NCBI GenBank assembly: GCA_051891855.1
Contig: JBJFFP010000012.1
Span: 1-64,000, forward strand
Length of the DNA: 64,000 nt
Origin: SFDP01 sp051891855
Lineage (GTDB): Bacteria > Bacillota > Clostridia > Lachnospirales > Lachnospiraceae
Direction: 5' to 3'
Shown here: positions 51,777-60,960 of the stretch, piece after piece
Position numbering within the stretch: position 1 is the stretch's first letter
Layout of the letters: each line of letters begins with the position of its first letter
The notes under the pieces: generated by a model
Told to the model about the DNA's origin: nothing
What the model saw: only the letters and a program-made list of their open reading frames with translations
Databases searched by the model: none
Position numbers and translations under genes: made by a program

Positions 51777-52394
51777 TTATATAAGATCCAAAGATATGGG
51801 CTCTGTCTCTAATCCAACGCCCTCCTCTAAATCCTCAAGTCCTGCCATGGGGTAAAGCTCGGCACGATTGTTTTTAACGATTTCATAACATTCATTCAGC
51901 CCCTTCATCAGCTCCTCATAGCGGAAGGATGCATTTTCCATAGAATGTGAGATAATGTTCTCCACATTAGCAAGCATATCATCCGTATAGCGCATGGCAG
52001 CCTCCCGCATGGTATTGGCCTCAATGGTGGCATTATCCAGTATTTCCTGGGCCTGATTGGTAGCCAGAGTAACCACCTCATTAGCCTGGGCATAGGCCTG
52101 CTGCATAATCTCATGCTCATTGATCAGCTCATTGGTATGTAAAGTGGCCTCATTGATCAATGCAGAAGCCTTCTCTCTTGCATCGTTCAAAATAGCCTCT
52201 TTATTGCTGATGATTTTCTGATAACGTTTAATTTCTTCAGGAGTCTTTAACCGTAATTCCCTGAGGAGCTCATCGATTTCTTCCTTATTAACGATAATCT
52301 GCGTATTCGATAAAGCCTTAAACTTGCAATTATCAATATAATCTTCAATTTCATCAATTAACTGTTCGATTTTACTGCTCACCTGGTTCCCCAA
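51777..52394 (-). CDS. Coiled-coil protein, DivIVA/ATPase subunit H-like
   Basis: 205-aa highly helical protein with heptad-like runs (NDAREKASALINEATLHTNE, QANEVVTLATNQAQEILDNA) similar to DivIVA-type and V-ATPase subunit H-like proteins found after coaD in Clostridia. The first 60 residues (SSKIEQLIDEIEDYIDNCKF) are also conserved in that group. Function unknown, possibly linked to cell division or polarity. It follows coaD by 5 nt and precedes a terminator. Confidence 0.8.
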   Translation of the reverse strand: MGNQVSSKIEQLIDEIEDYIDNCKFKALSNTQIIVNKEEIDELLRELRLKTPEEIKRYQKIISNKEAILNDAREKASALINEATLHTNELINEHEIMQQAYAQANEVVTLATNQAQEILDNATIEANTMREAAMRYTDDMLANVENIISHSMENASFRYEELMKGLNECYEIVKNNRAELYPMAGLEDLEEGVGLETEPISLDLI

Positions 52395-52399
52395 CCTTT

Positions 52400-52882
52400 C
52401 TAATAGCCAAATTTCTTATATACCTTCTCTACCACAAATTCAGGAACAAACTGAGATATATCGCCATGAAAGCTGCCGATCTCTCTTACGCTGGAAGAAC
52501 TGAGATAGGAATATTCCAAATTTGTTGTCAAAAAAACGGTATCCAATTCACCCTTTGATAATATGTGGTTTGTCTGTGCAATCTGTAATTCGTATTCAAA
52601 ATCCGTTATGGCTCTTAATCCACGCACGGAGACATGAATATTTTTCTCTTTTGCATAATCAACCAATAATCCACTAAAGGAATCAATTTTAACATTCTGA
52701 AGATGCCCGGTTGCTTCTTTCAGTATATTAACACGTTCCTCAACAGAAAACAATGGTGTCTTGATATTGTTATTCAGCACACTTACTGTCAATTCATCGA
52801 AAATTGCCGCAGCCCGCTCAATAATATCTAAATGTCCGAAAGTAATGGGATCAAAACTTCCGGGATAAATTGCTGATTTCAT
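52400..52882 (-). CDS. coaD: Phosphopantetheine adenylyltransferase
   Basis: CoaD (160 aa) joins ATP and 4'-phosphopantetheine in coenzyme A synthesis. AIYPGSFDPITFGHLDIIERA has the TxGH-like nucleotidyltransferase motif, and the C-terminal YSYLSSSSVREIGSFHG is conserved. It follows rsmD by 3 nt, the classic arrangement. Confidence 0.97.
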   Translation of the reverse strand: MKSAIYPGSFDPITFGHLDIIERAAAIFDELTVSVLNNNIKTPLFSVEERVNILKEATGHLQNVKIDSFSGLLVDYAKEKNIHVSVRGLRAITDFEYELQIAQTNHILSKGELDTVFLTTNLEYSYLSSSSVREIGSFHGDISQFVPEFVVEKVYKKFGY

Positions 52883-52885
52883 CGC

Positions 52886-53437
52886 TTAACTCTCCCCTCT
52901 GCTTAAGAAGACATGCTTATTCGTCTTATACCGCTTTTCTTTTGCAATCTTGAATCCGGCTGCCTCATACTCCTTGCTGTCTCTGTCCCCGGCTGCTTCT
53001 ACAATGATCAGCGTATCCTCATTTACACAGAATGCATTCCGAAGAAGCTTTAAAACGGTGATATCCAGTCCTGAGGCATAAGGCGGGTCCATAAAAATAA
53101 TATCTACCTTATCTCTGATCTGATTCACTGCCGCACAGGCATCCATATTCATTATCATACTGGATTTATCCAGCTTCGTAAATCGTAAATTTTCCTGAAT
53201 ACAGGACAGAGCTTTTTTATTATTTTCAATAAAATAGGCTTTGGCTGCCCCTCTGCTTAAGGCTTCAATCCCTATTCCTCCGCTGCCGCTGAACATATCC
53301 ACAAAGACAGCTCCGCCAATCCGGCTTTGTAGCATATTAAACAGAGTTTCCTTAATACGGTCTGTGGTGGGCCTTGTCTCCATCCCCTCCGGTGCTTTCA
53401 GAGGAAGACTTCCGGCTGTGCCTGCAATTACTCTCAT
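52886..53437 (-). CDS. rsmD: 16S rRNA (guanine966-N2)-methyltransferase
   Basis: RsmD (183 aa) methylates G966 of 16S rRNA. The N-terminus MRVIAGTAGSLPLKAPEGME, the AdoMet loop DMFSGSGGIGIEALSRGA and catalytic IFMDPPYASG (DPPY) are intact. It overlaps the parC-like gene by 4 nt and precedes coaD. Confidence 0.96.
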   Translation of the reverse strand: MRVIAGTAGSLPLKAPEGMETRPTTDRIKETLFNMLQSRIGGAVFVDMFSGSGGIGIEALSRGAAKAYFIENNKKALSCIQENLRFTKLDKSSMIMNMDACAAVNQIRDKVDIIFMDPPYASGLDITVLKLLRNAFCVNEDTLIIVEAAGDRDSKEYEAAGFKIAKEKRYKTNKHVFLSRGES

Positions 53438-55683
53438 CTCTTTATTTTTGTTCCTTTCGTATCCCGTCTTCCTGCTTTCAGACTGTTCAGATTCAGCTCC
53501 TTATCCCGGTAAATAATGGGGGAATCCACGGAATTTACCGTAAAATAAACCTCTTCCACGTAATCTCCTAGGGTCAGCTTCATTCCTCTTACTCCCACGG
53601 CCCCCTTTTTCTTTTCCGGTATCTCGGATAGGGGAAAACGAAGGAAGTAGCCATCTTTAGTCCGCAAAACAATATTCGTCTTATCCTTAAGTACATGGAC
53701 ACAGACCACCCGGTCATCCTCTGCCAGCTTAGTGGCACTGACGGTTCGTTTGCTGACGTCAAATTCCCCGCCGTCCACAATTTTCAGCATTGCCTGGCTG
53801 GTGGCAAAGACTACCCGATACAGATTCAGCTCCGTCTGACTGGTCACCAGTACAATTTTTTCCCGTGTACTGGAAAAATTACTGATATTATCAATAGGTA
53901 CTCCCTTATCCCTGAATTTCCCGTAGGGCAAATCCGACACCTTTATGGTATGAAGCTGTCCCACATCCGTAAAAATACAGATTTTTCCCGTGTTTTTACA
54001 GGAGAAAAGAAAACGGCTTTCTGCATAGGCAGCCTCTCTGTTTCTTTCCAGAGTGGCAGGATCGACGGTTTTGGCATAACCGAAGCGATCCATCAGAAAA
54101 ATCAGCTCCATTTCCTCCTGCTTCTTCTCCTCATAGACTGCCTCCTCACAATTATCAATAAGGGTTCTTCGTCTGTGGGAAAACTCTTTTTTCAGCTGAT
54201 CCAAATCGTTGATCAGCACCTGAATCATGGAGTCCCTGCGGGAAAGAATGTCCTCATAACGGTAAATATTGGCTACCGTTTCTTCGTGCTCCTTAATCAG
54301 AGCCTCAATTTCCAGCCCAATCAGCTTATACAGCCGCATTTCCAAAATGGCATTTGCCTGACGTTCACTGAACATCAGCTGTGCCGCCATTATTTTGGAT
54401 TCTTTGGATTTAAACCTGATTCCGTCGGTTGCCCCCTCTACCAGACATTTTTTGGCCATGCTGCGATCCTTACTGCCCCGAAGGATTTCAATAATCAAAT
54501 CAATGACATTGCAGGCCTTGATTAATCCCTCCTGCACCTCCCGTTTTTCCTTCTCTTTTTCCAAAAGATTATTGTATTTTCGGGTGGCTACTTCAAACTG
54601 AAATTCCACATTCTTACGGATAATCTGCTTTAAGCCCATAATCTCCGGCTTGCCGTCACAGATAGCCAGCATATTTACGCCAAAGGTATCCTCAAGCCGG
54701 GTCTTTTTATACAGCAGGTTTATAAAATTATCTGCATCTGCATCCTTTTTCAGTTCAATAACGATACGGATACCCTCCTTAGAGGACTGGTTGGAAATAT
54801 CCATAATATCCAGCGTTTTTTTACTCTCGGAAAGGGCTGCTACATCGGAAAGAAACTTGGAAATGTTGGCTCCGATCATGGGATAGGGAATTTCGCTGAT
54901 TACCACATTGATTTTCCCTCCCTTAGCCTTCTCAATATCCACCTTACCTCTAACCTTGATCTTCCCTGTACCTGTGCGGTAAATGGAAAGCAGCTCATCC
55001 TTATTGGTAACGATTCCTCCTGTGGGAAAATCCGGGCCCTTAAGGTATTTCATCAGTTCCCTGGTGGAAATTTGTTCGTTTTTCATATAGGCCTTGGTGG
55101 CTTCAATTACCTCTCCTAAATTATGGGGAGGAATACTGGTAGCCATACCTACCGCAATACCTTCGGAGCCATTCACCAGAAGATTGGGAAATTTGGCGGG
55201 AAGCACCTGCGGCTCCTTTTCTGTTTCATCAAAATTGGGAACGAAATCCACAACATTTTTATCCAGATCGGCTAAAAGCCCCTCCTGGGTAACCTTTTGC
55301 AGACGAGCCTCCGTATAACGCATGGCGGCAGCACCGTCACCTTCAATATTGCCGAAATTGCCGTGTCCGTCAACCAGGGGAAGGCCTTTTTTAAAGTCCT
55401 GTGTCATGACCACCAGGGCATCATAGATAGAGGCATCACCATGAGGATGGTACTTACCCATGGTATCCCCTACAATACGGGCACTTTTTCGATAGGGTTT
55501 ATCGAAACGGATACCCAACTCATACATATCATAAAGTGTTCTTCTTTGTACCGGCTTTAATCCGTCTCTTACATCCGGTAAAGCTCTGGCCACAATAACA
55601 CTCATGGCATAATCTATATAGGCTTTTTGCATGATTTCGGAATATTCCGTTTTGATAATATTCTCTTCCATTTTTTCTCTCAT
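53434..55683 (-). CDS. parC: Type IIA topoisomerase subunit A (ParC-like)
   Basis: 749-aa A subunit. The catalytic Tyr lies in AAAMRYTEARL, and the N-terminal breakage-rejoining domain begins YIDYAMSVIVARALPDVRDG. The C-terminal domain is shorter than in a standard gyrase and has only a degenerate GyrA box (KKKGAVGVRG rather than QRRGGKG), which favours topoisomerase IV (decatenation). The ATG at 55683 is very close to AAGGA; MEENIIK at 55671 is the alternative. It follows the B subunit by 3 nt. Confidence 0.9.
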   Translation of the reverse strand: MREKMEENIIKTEYSEIMQKAYIDYAMSVIVARALPDVRDGLKPVQRRTLYDMYELGIRFDKPYRKSARIVGDTMGKYHPHGDASIYDALVVMTQDFKKGLPLVDGHGNFGNIEGDGAAAMRYTEARLQKVTQEGLLADLDKNVVDFVPNFDETEKEPQVLPAKFPNLLVNGSEGIAVGMATSIPPHNLGEVIEATKAYMKNEQISTRELMKYLKGPDFPTGGIVTNKDELLSIYRTGTGKIKVRGKVDIEKAKGGKINVVISEIPYPMIGANISKFLSDVAALSESKKTLDIMDISNQSSKEGIRIVIELKKDADADNFINLLYKKTRLEDTFGVNMLAICDGKPEIMGLKQIIRKNVEFQFEVATRKYNNLLEKEKEKREVQEGLIKACNVIDLIIEILRGSKDRSMAKKCLVEGATDGIRFKSKESKIMAAQLMFSERQANAILEMRLYKLIGLEIEALIKEHEETVANIYRYEDILSRRDSMIQVLINDLDQLKKEFSHRRRTLIDNCEEAVYEEKKQEEMELIFLMDRFGYAKTVDPATLERNREAAYAESRFLFSCKNTGKICIFTDVGQLHTIKVSDLPYGKFRDKGVPIDNISNFSSTREKIVLVTSQTELNLYRVVFATSQAMLKIVDGGEFDVSKRTVSATKLAEDDRVVCVHVLKDKTNIVLRTKDGYFLRFPLSEIPEKKKGAVGVRGMKLTLGDYVEEVYFTVNSVDSPIIYRDKELNLNSLKAGRRDTKGTKIKR

Positions 55684-55686
55684 TCC

Positions 55687-57609
55687 TTATATATCCAGTT
55701 GGGCATCATTTGCATGTTCATAAATAAAGGCTTTTCTGGGAGGAACATCATTTCCCATCAGCATTTCCGTCACCTGAGAGGCGTAGAGAGCGTCCTCAAT
55801 CTCCACCAGCTTTAATTTTCTGGTTTCCGGATTCAGGGTAGTCTCCCACAGCTGGTCTGCATCCATCTCTCCAAGACCCTTGTACCGCTGCAGGGTGAAG
55901 GGTCCCTTGTGGCTTTTCCGGTAACGCTCCAGTGCCTTGTCATCATACAGATACTCTTCCTTTCCCTTAGAGGGCATGGCCTTATACAACGGGGGCATGG
56001 CAATGTACACATGTCCTTCAAAAATCAGCTCCGGCATAAATCGATAAAACAAAGTTAACAGCAGAGTGGAAATATGGGCTCCATCCACGTCCGCATCGGC
56101 CATGATAATAATCTTGTTGTAACGAAGCTTGGAAATATCAAAATCATTTCCATAGCCTTCTTTAAAGCCACAGCCAAAGGCATTAATCATGGTTTTAATT
56201 TCCGCATTGGCCAATACCTTGTCTATACTGGCCTTTTCCACGTTAAGGATTTTTCCCCGAATAGGCAGAATTGCTTGGTAGGCCCTGTCTCTGGCGGTTT
56301 TGGCGCTGCCTCCGGCAGAATCACCCTCTACAATGAAGATTTCACATCTGGAAGGGTCCCTTGACTCACAGTTGGCCAGCTTTCCGTTAGAATCGAAGGA
56401 AAATTTCTGCTTAGTCAGAAGATTCGTTTTTGCCTTTTCCTCCGTCTTACGAATTTTTGCTGCCTTTTCTGCACAGCCGATAACCGCCTTTAGAGTTTCC
56501 AGATTACGGTCAAAAAAGTGGACAATCTCCTCTCCTGTTACCTTACTGACCACCTTGGCTGCATCCTGATTATCCAGCTTCGTCTTGGTCTGCCCCTCAA
56601 AACGGGGATCCGGATGCTTAATGGATACCACCGCCGTCATTCCGTTACGAATATCCGCACCGGTAAAATTAGCATCCTTCTCCTTTAAAATATTCAGTTC
56701 TCTGGCATAATTGTTAATGACCGTGGTAAACATGGTCTTAAAGCCGGTGAGGTGGGTGCCGCCCTCGGCATTATAAATGTTATTGCAAAAGCCCAATACC
56801 GTTTCATGAAACTCATTTACATACTGAAAGGCTACCTCTACACTGACCCCTTCACTTTCTCCGGTATAATAAACCACATCATGAATGACCTCCTTGGATT
56901 TGTTTAAATCCTTCAGATAACCAATCAGACCCTGCGGTTCATGAAACTCTATGTATTCTGCTTCTGCCCTGCGCTTATCCTCATAAATTATGGTCAGTCC
57001 GGGATTAAGATAGGCCGTTTCATGCAGACGGCTCTTTACTTCATCCTCCTTAAATCTGGTTTTATCAAATATGGTATCGTCCGGAAGAAAATTAACCATA
57101 GTTCCGGTCTCTTTCGTTTTTCCCACCACCGGAAGAAGTCCTTTGTCCAGTTCAACTATCGGATTTCCCCGTTCATATTTATCCTCATAGATCAAGCCGT
57201 TCTTTTTGACTCTTACGGTCAAATGTGTGGAAAGAGCATTTACCACAGAAGAGCCTACACCATGAAGACCGCCGCTGGTTTTATAAGCAGAATCATCAAA
57301 TTTACCTCCTGCATGCAGGGTAGTAAAAACAAGCCGCTCTGCACTGATTCCCTTTTCATGCATTTCCACCGGGATTCCTCTCCCGTTGTCCATAACGGTA
57401 CAGCTGCCGTCCGCCTCCAGGGTCACGTATATTTTGTCACAAAAACCGGCAAGATGTTCGTCTACGGAATTATCCACAATTTCATAAATCAGATGATTCA
57501 GTCCCTTAGTCGAAACACTTCCAATATACATTCCCGGTCTTTTTCTTACCGCCTCCAGTCCCTCAAGTACGGTAATACTGGAAGCATCATAGGTGGTTTT
57601 TGCCGCCAT
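55687..57609 (-). CDS. parE: Type IIA topoisomerase subunit B (ParE-like)
   Basis: 640-aa B subunit: GHKL ATPase (DNSVDEHLAGFCDKI, GLHGVGSSVVNALSTHL), transducer, and TOPRIM (EGDSAGGSAKTARDRAYQAI, DADVDGAHI). It pairs with the A subunit directly downstream. Reading as topoisomerase IV rests on the A subunit's weak GyrA box. The start MAAKTTYDASS at 57609 follows AGAGG; an in-frame ATG at 57702 would run through a hairpin and is rejected. Confidence 0.92.
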   Translation of the reverse strand: MAAKTTYDASSITVLEGLEAVRKRPGMYIGSVSTKGLNHLIYEIVDNSVDEHLAGFCDKIYVTLEADGSCTVMDNGRGIPVEMHEKGISAERLVFTTLHAGGKFDDSAYKTSGGLHGVGSSVVNALSTHLTVRVKKNGLIYEDKYERGNPIVELDKGLLPVVGKTKETGTMVNFLPDDTIFDKTRFKEDEVKSRLHETAYLNPGLTIIYEDKRRAEAEYIEFHEPQGLIGYLKDLNKSKEVIHDVVYYTGESEGVSVEVAFQYVNEFHETVLGFCNNIYNAEGGTHLTGFKTMFTTVINNYARELNILKEKDANFTGADIRNGMTAVVSIKHPDPRFEGQTKTKLDNQDAAKVVSKVTGEEIVHFFDRNLETLKAVIGCAEKAAKIRKTEEKAKTNLLTKQKFSFDSNGKLANCESRDPSRCEIFIVEGDSAGGSAKTARDRAYQAILPIRGKILNVEKASIDKVLANAEIKTMINAFGCGFKEGYGNDFDISKLRYNKIIIMADADVDGAHISTLLLTLFYRFMPELIFEGHVYIAMPPLYKAMPSKGKEEYLYDDKALERYRKSHKGPFTLQRYKGLGEMDADQLWETTLNPETRKLKLVEIEDALYASQVTEMLMGNDVPPRKAFIYEHANDAQLDI

Positions 57610-57676
57610 TAATAAATCCTCTTTTCTCTGTATGAAATAGCGTATAACTGACAGCTTTTCTGTACAGTTACGATAA

Positions 57677-57710
57677 AATCCTGTACGAACATCTGGGTTC
57701 ATACAGGATT
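57677..57710 (-). terminator. Hairpin after degV
   Basis: AATCCTGTA..GAAC and GTTC..TACAGGATT pair, with one mismatch, around a short loop just past the degV stop. On the minus strand TTTTATC follows, so termination is probably partial before parE. Confidence 0.55.
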
Positions 57711-57714
57711 ATCA

Positions 57715-58578
57715 TCACTCTTGGGGTAACCTCTTAGTGCAGGCCACTGCCAAAGCACCGGGTCCTATATGGCAGGCTACGCTTAAGGATAGGGGATCCA
57801 GCACAATGTTCAGACCGGGGAATTCCTGCTCAACCTCCTGCTTAAACTGTAGGGCAGATTCCTCATTATAGGTATAGGCCATCTGCAGCTGAACATGATC
57901 AATTCCGTTGAAACGGGTCTCTATATCATTTTTAATGGCATTAATCATCATTTTCTTTCCCTGGGAAGAGGTTCTGGCCTTTGCAAAGGCATCCAGCTTT
58001 TCTCCCTGAATGGTCAGCACCGGCTTTAACTTTAAAATGGTACCCAATGCTGCTGCCGCAGGAGTAATCCGTCCTCCCTTTTTCAAGTAATAAAGGGTAT
58101 CCAGCATAATATAAATACTGGAATTGAACTTGTCCTCTTCCAGGATTTTCTTAATCTCTGCTGCACCTTTCCCAGCCTCTGCCAGAGCAATTGCATCCAT
58201 AACCGACTGTCTCTGGGTAACGGAAATCCTTTGATTATTTACCACCTGCACCTTGCCGTTATAATCCTCAGCCAGCATGTGGGCAGTCTGACATGAACCG
58301 CTTAATCCGCTGCTCATGGGGATATGCACCACCTCATCATATTCGCGGAGTAAATCATCAAACATATTGGTGACAGATTCCGGAGAAGGCTGTGAGGTGC
58401 TGATATCGCAGCCCCCCCGAAGCCGTTCATAAAACTTCTCCTGTGTCAGGGTAATATCCTCAAAATAGGTCTCTCCGTCCATAATAAAAGGCATAGGCAA
58501 TACAGATATACCTAAATCCCTGCCTTCCTTCTGGGTAATCCCACTGTTACTGTCGGTCATTATCGCTACTTTTGCCAT
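57715..58578 (-). CDS. DegV family fatty-acid-binding protein (FakB-like)
   Basis: 287-aa DegV protein. Family members (FakB) hold a fatty acid while FakA phosphorylates it for phospholipid synthesis. VAIMTDSNSGITQKEGRDLG at the start and the lipid-site motifs TSQPSPESVTNMFDD and PMSSGLSGSCQTA are conserved. A FakA-like gene (60961-62643) is encoded two genes upstream, with recG between. Confidence 0.9.
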   Translation of the reverse strand: MAKVAIMTDSNSGITQKEGRDLGISVLPMPFIMDGETYFEDITLTQEKFYERLRGGCDISTSQPSPESVTNMFDDLLREYDEVVHIPMSSGLSGSCQTAHMLAEDYNGKVQVVNNQRISVTQRQSVMDAIALAEAGKGAAEIKKILEEDKFNSSIYIMLDTLYYLKKGGRITPAAAALGTILKLKPVLTIQGEKLDAFAKARTSSQGKKMMINAIKNDIETRFNGIDHVQLQMAYTYNEESALQFKQEVEQEFPGLNIVLDPLSLSVACHIGPGALAVACTKRLPQE

Positions 58579-58661
58579 TCAACTTATCTCCATTTTCGGT
58601 TTATCAAGCTATTCACAGCCTGGCTGAAAAGCTTTAGACTGTGATCGCTTCCATTTTACTT

Positions 58662-60713
58662 TTAAATGCTTCTAAAGTCAACCCTGGCTCCTTTTTCTGC
58701 CCGGAAGCTTCCCAACCAGGGATAAGCCTCATCAGGTCTGTCCCTGCTTAGGAGTTCATCCGCCAGGGCTGCCGTCTCCAATAGGATTTGGGAATCATTA
58801 TAAATATCACCTACGACAAACTGAAGCTCTCCGCTCTGTCTGATTCCAAAAATATCACCGGGCCCTCTCAGCTTCATATCTTCATTTGCCAGATAAAAGC
58901 CATCATTGGATTGATTCAACAGCTCCAGCCGCTTTGAGGTATTCTGATTCTGATTGCTGTTAATAAAAATACAGTAGGACTGCTCCTTTCCGCGCCCTAC
59001 ACGTCCCCTTAGCTGATGAAGCTGTGCCAGGCCAAAGCGTTCCGCATTTTCAACCAGCATAACGGTTGCATTGGGAACATTGATTCCCACTTCTATTACT
59101 GTGGTAGAAACCAGGATATCAATTCTATGCTCTCCGAAGTCCTCCATAATCTGATTTTTCAGTGCAGGCTTCATTTTCCCATGCAGACAGGCCACCCGGG
59201 CTCTGCTTCCAAAATAGGCTGCCAGCTTATCCCCATAAGAAAGCACATTTTCCAGATTTTCCATTTCTCCCTCTTCCACCATAGGGCAGATACAGTAGAC
59301 CTGATGGCCCTTTTGAATCTCTTTTTCCATAAAGGAATAGGCCTTGGGGCGATAAGAAGGATTTACCACGCAGTTTTTTATGGGCAGCCGTCCTACAGGC
59401 ATCTCATCCAAAATGGATAAATGCAGATCACCGAATAAAATAATGGCCAGTGTTCTGGGAATAGGCGTTGCACTCATAACCAGAATGTGAGTATTTTTTC
59501 CTTTTTCCTGTAAAAGAGTACGCTGCCTTACCCCAAATCGATGCTGCTCATCCGTAATCACCAGAGCCAGATTCCGATACTTTACCTTATCCTGGATCAG
59601 AGCATGGGTACCGATAATCACATTTACCCTTCCTTCATTGATTTCCTCATATGCCAGCTGTTTTTCCCTGGCCCTTAATGAGCCGGTTAAAAGGATTGGC
59701 TTAATGCACAATTGATACCGCTCACTCATCTCCCTGATGGCTTCATAGTGCTGAAGGGCAAGCACCTCTGTAGGTGCCATCAAAGCTCCCTGACGTCCGT
59801 TGGCGGCACACATCAGCAGGGCTAAAACCGCCAAAATAGTTTTACCGCTTCCCACATCTCCCTGAATCATACGATTCATGGCTACATCCTTTTGCAGATC
59901 CTCTTCGATCTGTGCCCAGACCCTTTGCTGTGCTCCTGTCAGGGAATAGGGCAGCTGCTCCAGAAGCCTCGTTGTATCTGCTGTTTGCAAAAGAGGGCTG
60001 GGAAAAGGCAGCTGATCGATCTGTCTTTTTCTGGTTTTGATTTCCAGGCAAAAGGCAAGAAATTCTTCAAAAACCAGCCTTCTTCTTGCCTCAAGCACCT
60101 GTTCATTACTCTGAGGAAAATGCAGCACATTAAAAGCCTGTTCACGCCCCATAAGCTGATACTTCTCCACCAGCTCTGCCGGAAAGGGTTCCTCGGATAA
60201 GGATACACTCTGTAAAATAGCCTTCACCGATTTTTGAATGAACCCACTGGTCAGGCCCTTGGTTAAAGGATAGATGGGCTGAAGAGAATCCAACAGCTTC
60301 GCATATTCCTCCGGCTTGTAGCATTTGGGCTGTTCCAAGGTGAGTCTTCCCTTTTTTTCCTCCAGTTTCCCCCTAAAGACATATTCCTTTCCCGGGATAA
60401 GGGTATGCTTCAGATACGGCATATTAAAATAGGTTACATTGACTTTTTTGGTCATGTCCTCCAGATAAAATTGGAGCAGGGTGTATCTTCCGGTTTTTCT
60501 AAGCTCAATTTTCTGATAAGGAAGCCTTACCTGTATGGTCACCACAGTATTCCTCTCCCATTCCCCGATGGGCCTCGGTTTTTCAAAAGCTTCATAGCCT
60601 TTAGGAAGATAATAAAGCAGATCCCCCACTGTATACAGCTCCAGCTTATGAAATAGCTGAACGTTTTTTTCTCCTATTCCCTTTACCTTTTGCAGATCGG
60701 AATCCAGTTGCAT
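58662..60713 (-). CDS. recG: ATP-dependent DNA helicase RecG
   Basis: RecG (683 aa) remodels stalled forks and branched DNA. Order: an N-terminal wedge/OB domain (GDLLYYLPKGYEAF, about 1-200), helicase domain with Walker A GDVGSGKT, DEQHRFGVRQ box and MSATPIPRTLAI, then motifs VIEVGINVPNATVM and QLRGRVGRGKEQSYC. The length is normal. It follows the FakA-like gene after a terminator and precedes degV. Confidence 0.97.
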   Translation of the reverse strand: MQLDSDLQKVKGIGEKNVQLFHKLELYTVGDLLYYLPKGYEAFEKPRPIGEWERNTVVTIQVRLPYQKIELRKTGRYTLLQFYLEDMTKKVNVTYFNMPYLKHTLIPGKEYVFRGKLEEKKGRLTLEQPKCYKPEEYAKLLDSLQPIYPLTKGLTSGFIQKSVKAILQSVSLSEEPFPAELVEKYQLMGREQAFNVLHFPQSNEQVLEARRRLVFEEFLAFCLEIKTRKRQIDQLPFPSPLLQTADTTRLLEQLPYSLTGAQQRVWAQIEEDLQKDVAMNRMIQGDVGSGKTILAVLALLMCAANGRQGALMAPTEVLALQHYEAIREMSERYQLCIKPILLTGSLRAREKQLAYEEINEGRVNVIIGTHALIQDKVKYRNLALVITDEQHRFGVRQRTLLQEKGKNTHILVMSATPIPRTLAIILFGDLHLSILDEMPVGRLPIKNCVVNPSYRPKAYSFMEKEIQKGHQVYCICPMVEEGEMENLENVLSYGDKLAAYFGSRARVACLHGKMKPALKNQIMEDFGEHRIDILVSTTVIEVGINVPNATVMLVENAERFGLAQLHQLRGRVGRGKEQSYCIFINSNQNQNTSKRLELLNQSNDGFYLANEDMKLRGPGDIFGIRQSGELQFVVGDIYNDSQILLETAALADELLSRDRPDEAYPWLGSFRAEKGARVDFRSI

Positions 60714-60752
60714 CAGATTTCTCCTTTAAGTTGAATGAGATAGAATTACCTT

Positions 60753-60794
60753 GGAAAAAGACCGATGCAAAATCTCCAAAATTTTGCACCGGCC
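60753..60794 (-). terminator. Terminator after the FakA-like gene
   Basis: GACCGATGCAAAAT and ATTTTGCACCGGCC form a long stem with mismatches, followed on the minus strand by TTTTT. It separates the FakA-like transcript from recG. Confidence 0.78.
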
Positions 60795-60805
60795 CCAAAA
60801 GCTAT

Positions 60806-60860
60806 TTATTCTACCGAAATAATATAATAATATACCGGCTGACCGCCATACTGCAGTTCT
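60806..60860. repeat. 55-bp sequence duplicated across the N gap (left copy)
   Basis: Identical to 60961-61015 on the other side of the gap. It repeats the last 55 bases of the FakA-like gene. This is what two contig ends of the same locus would look like if scaffolded without merging. Confidence 0.92.
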
Positions 60861-60960
60861 NNNNNNNNNNNNNNNNNNNNNNNNNNNNNNNNNNNNNNNN
60901 NNNNNNNNNNNNNNNNNNNNNNNNNNNNNNNNNNNNNNNNNNNNNNNNNNNNNNNNNNNN
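60861..60960. other. Scaffold gap of 100 N
   Basis: Exactly 100 N, the usual placeholder for a gap of unknown size. Exact 55-bp copies on both sides suggest that no sequence is missing. Coordinates to the right are probably shifted by about 155 bp relative to the real chromosome. Confidence 0.97.

Noticed and set aside
53695..54525. 276-codon plus-strand frame opposite the ParC-like gene
   Set aside because: Antisense shadow of a well-supported gene; the protein is low in acidic residues and looks unnatural.
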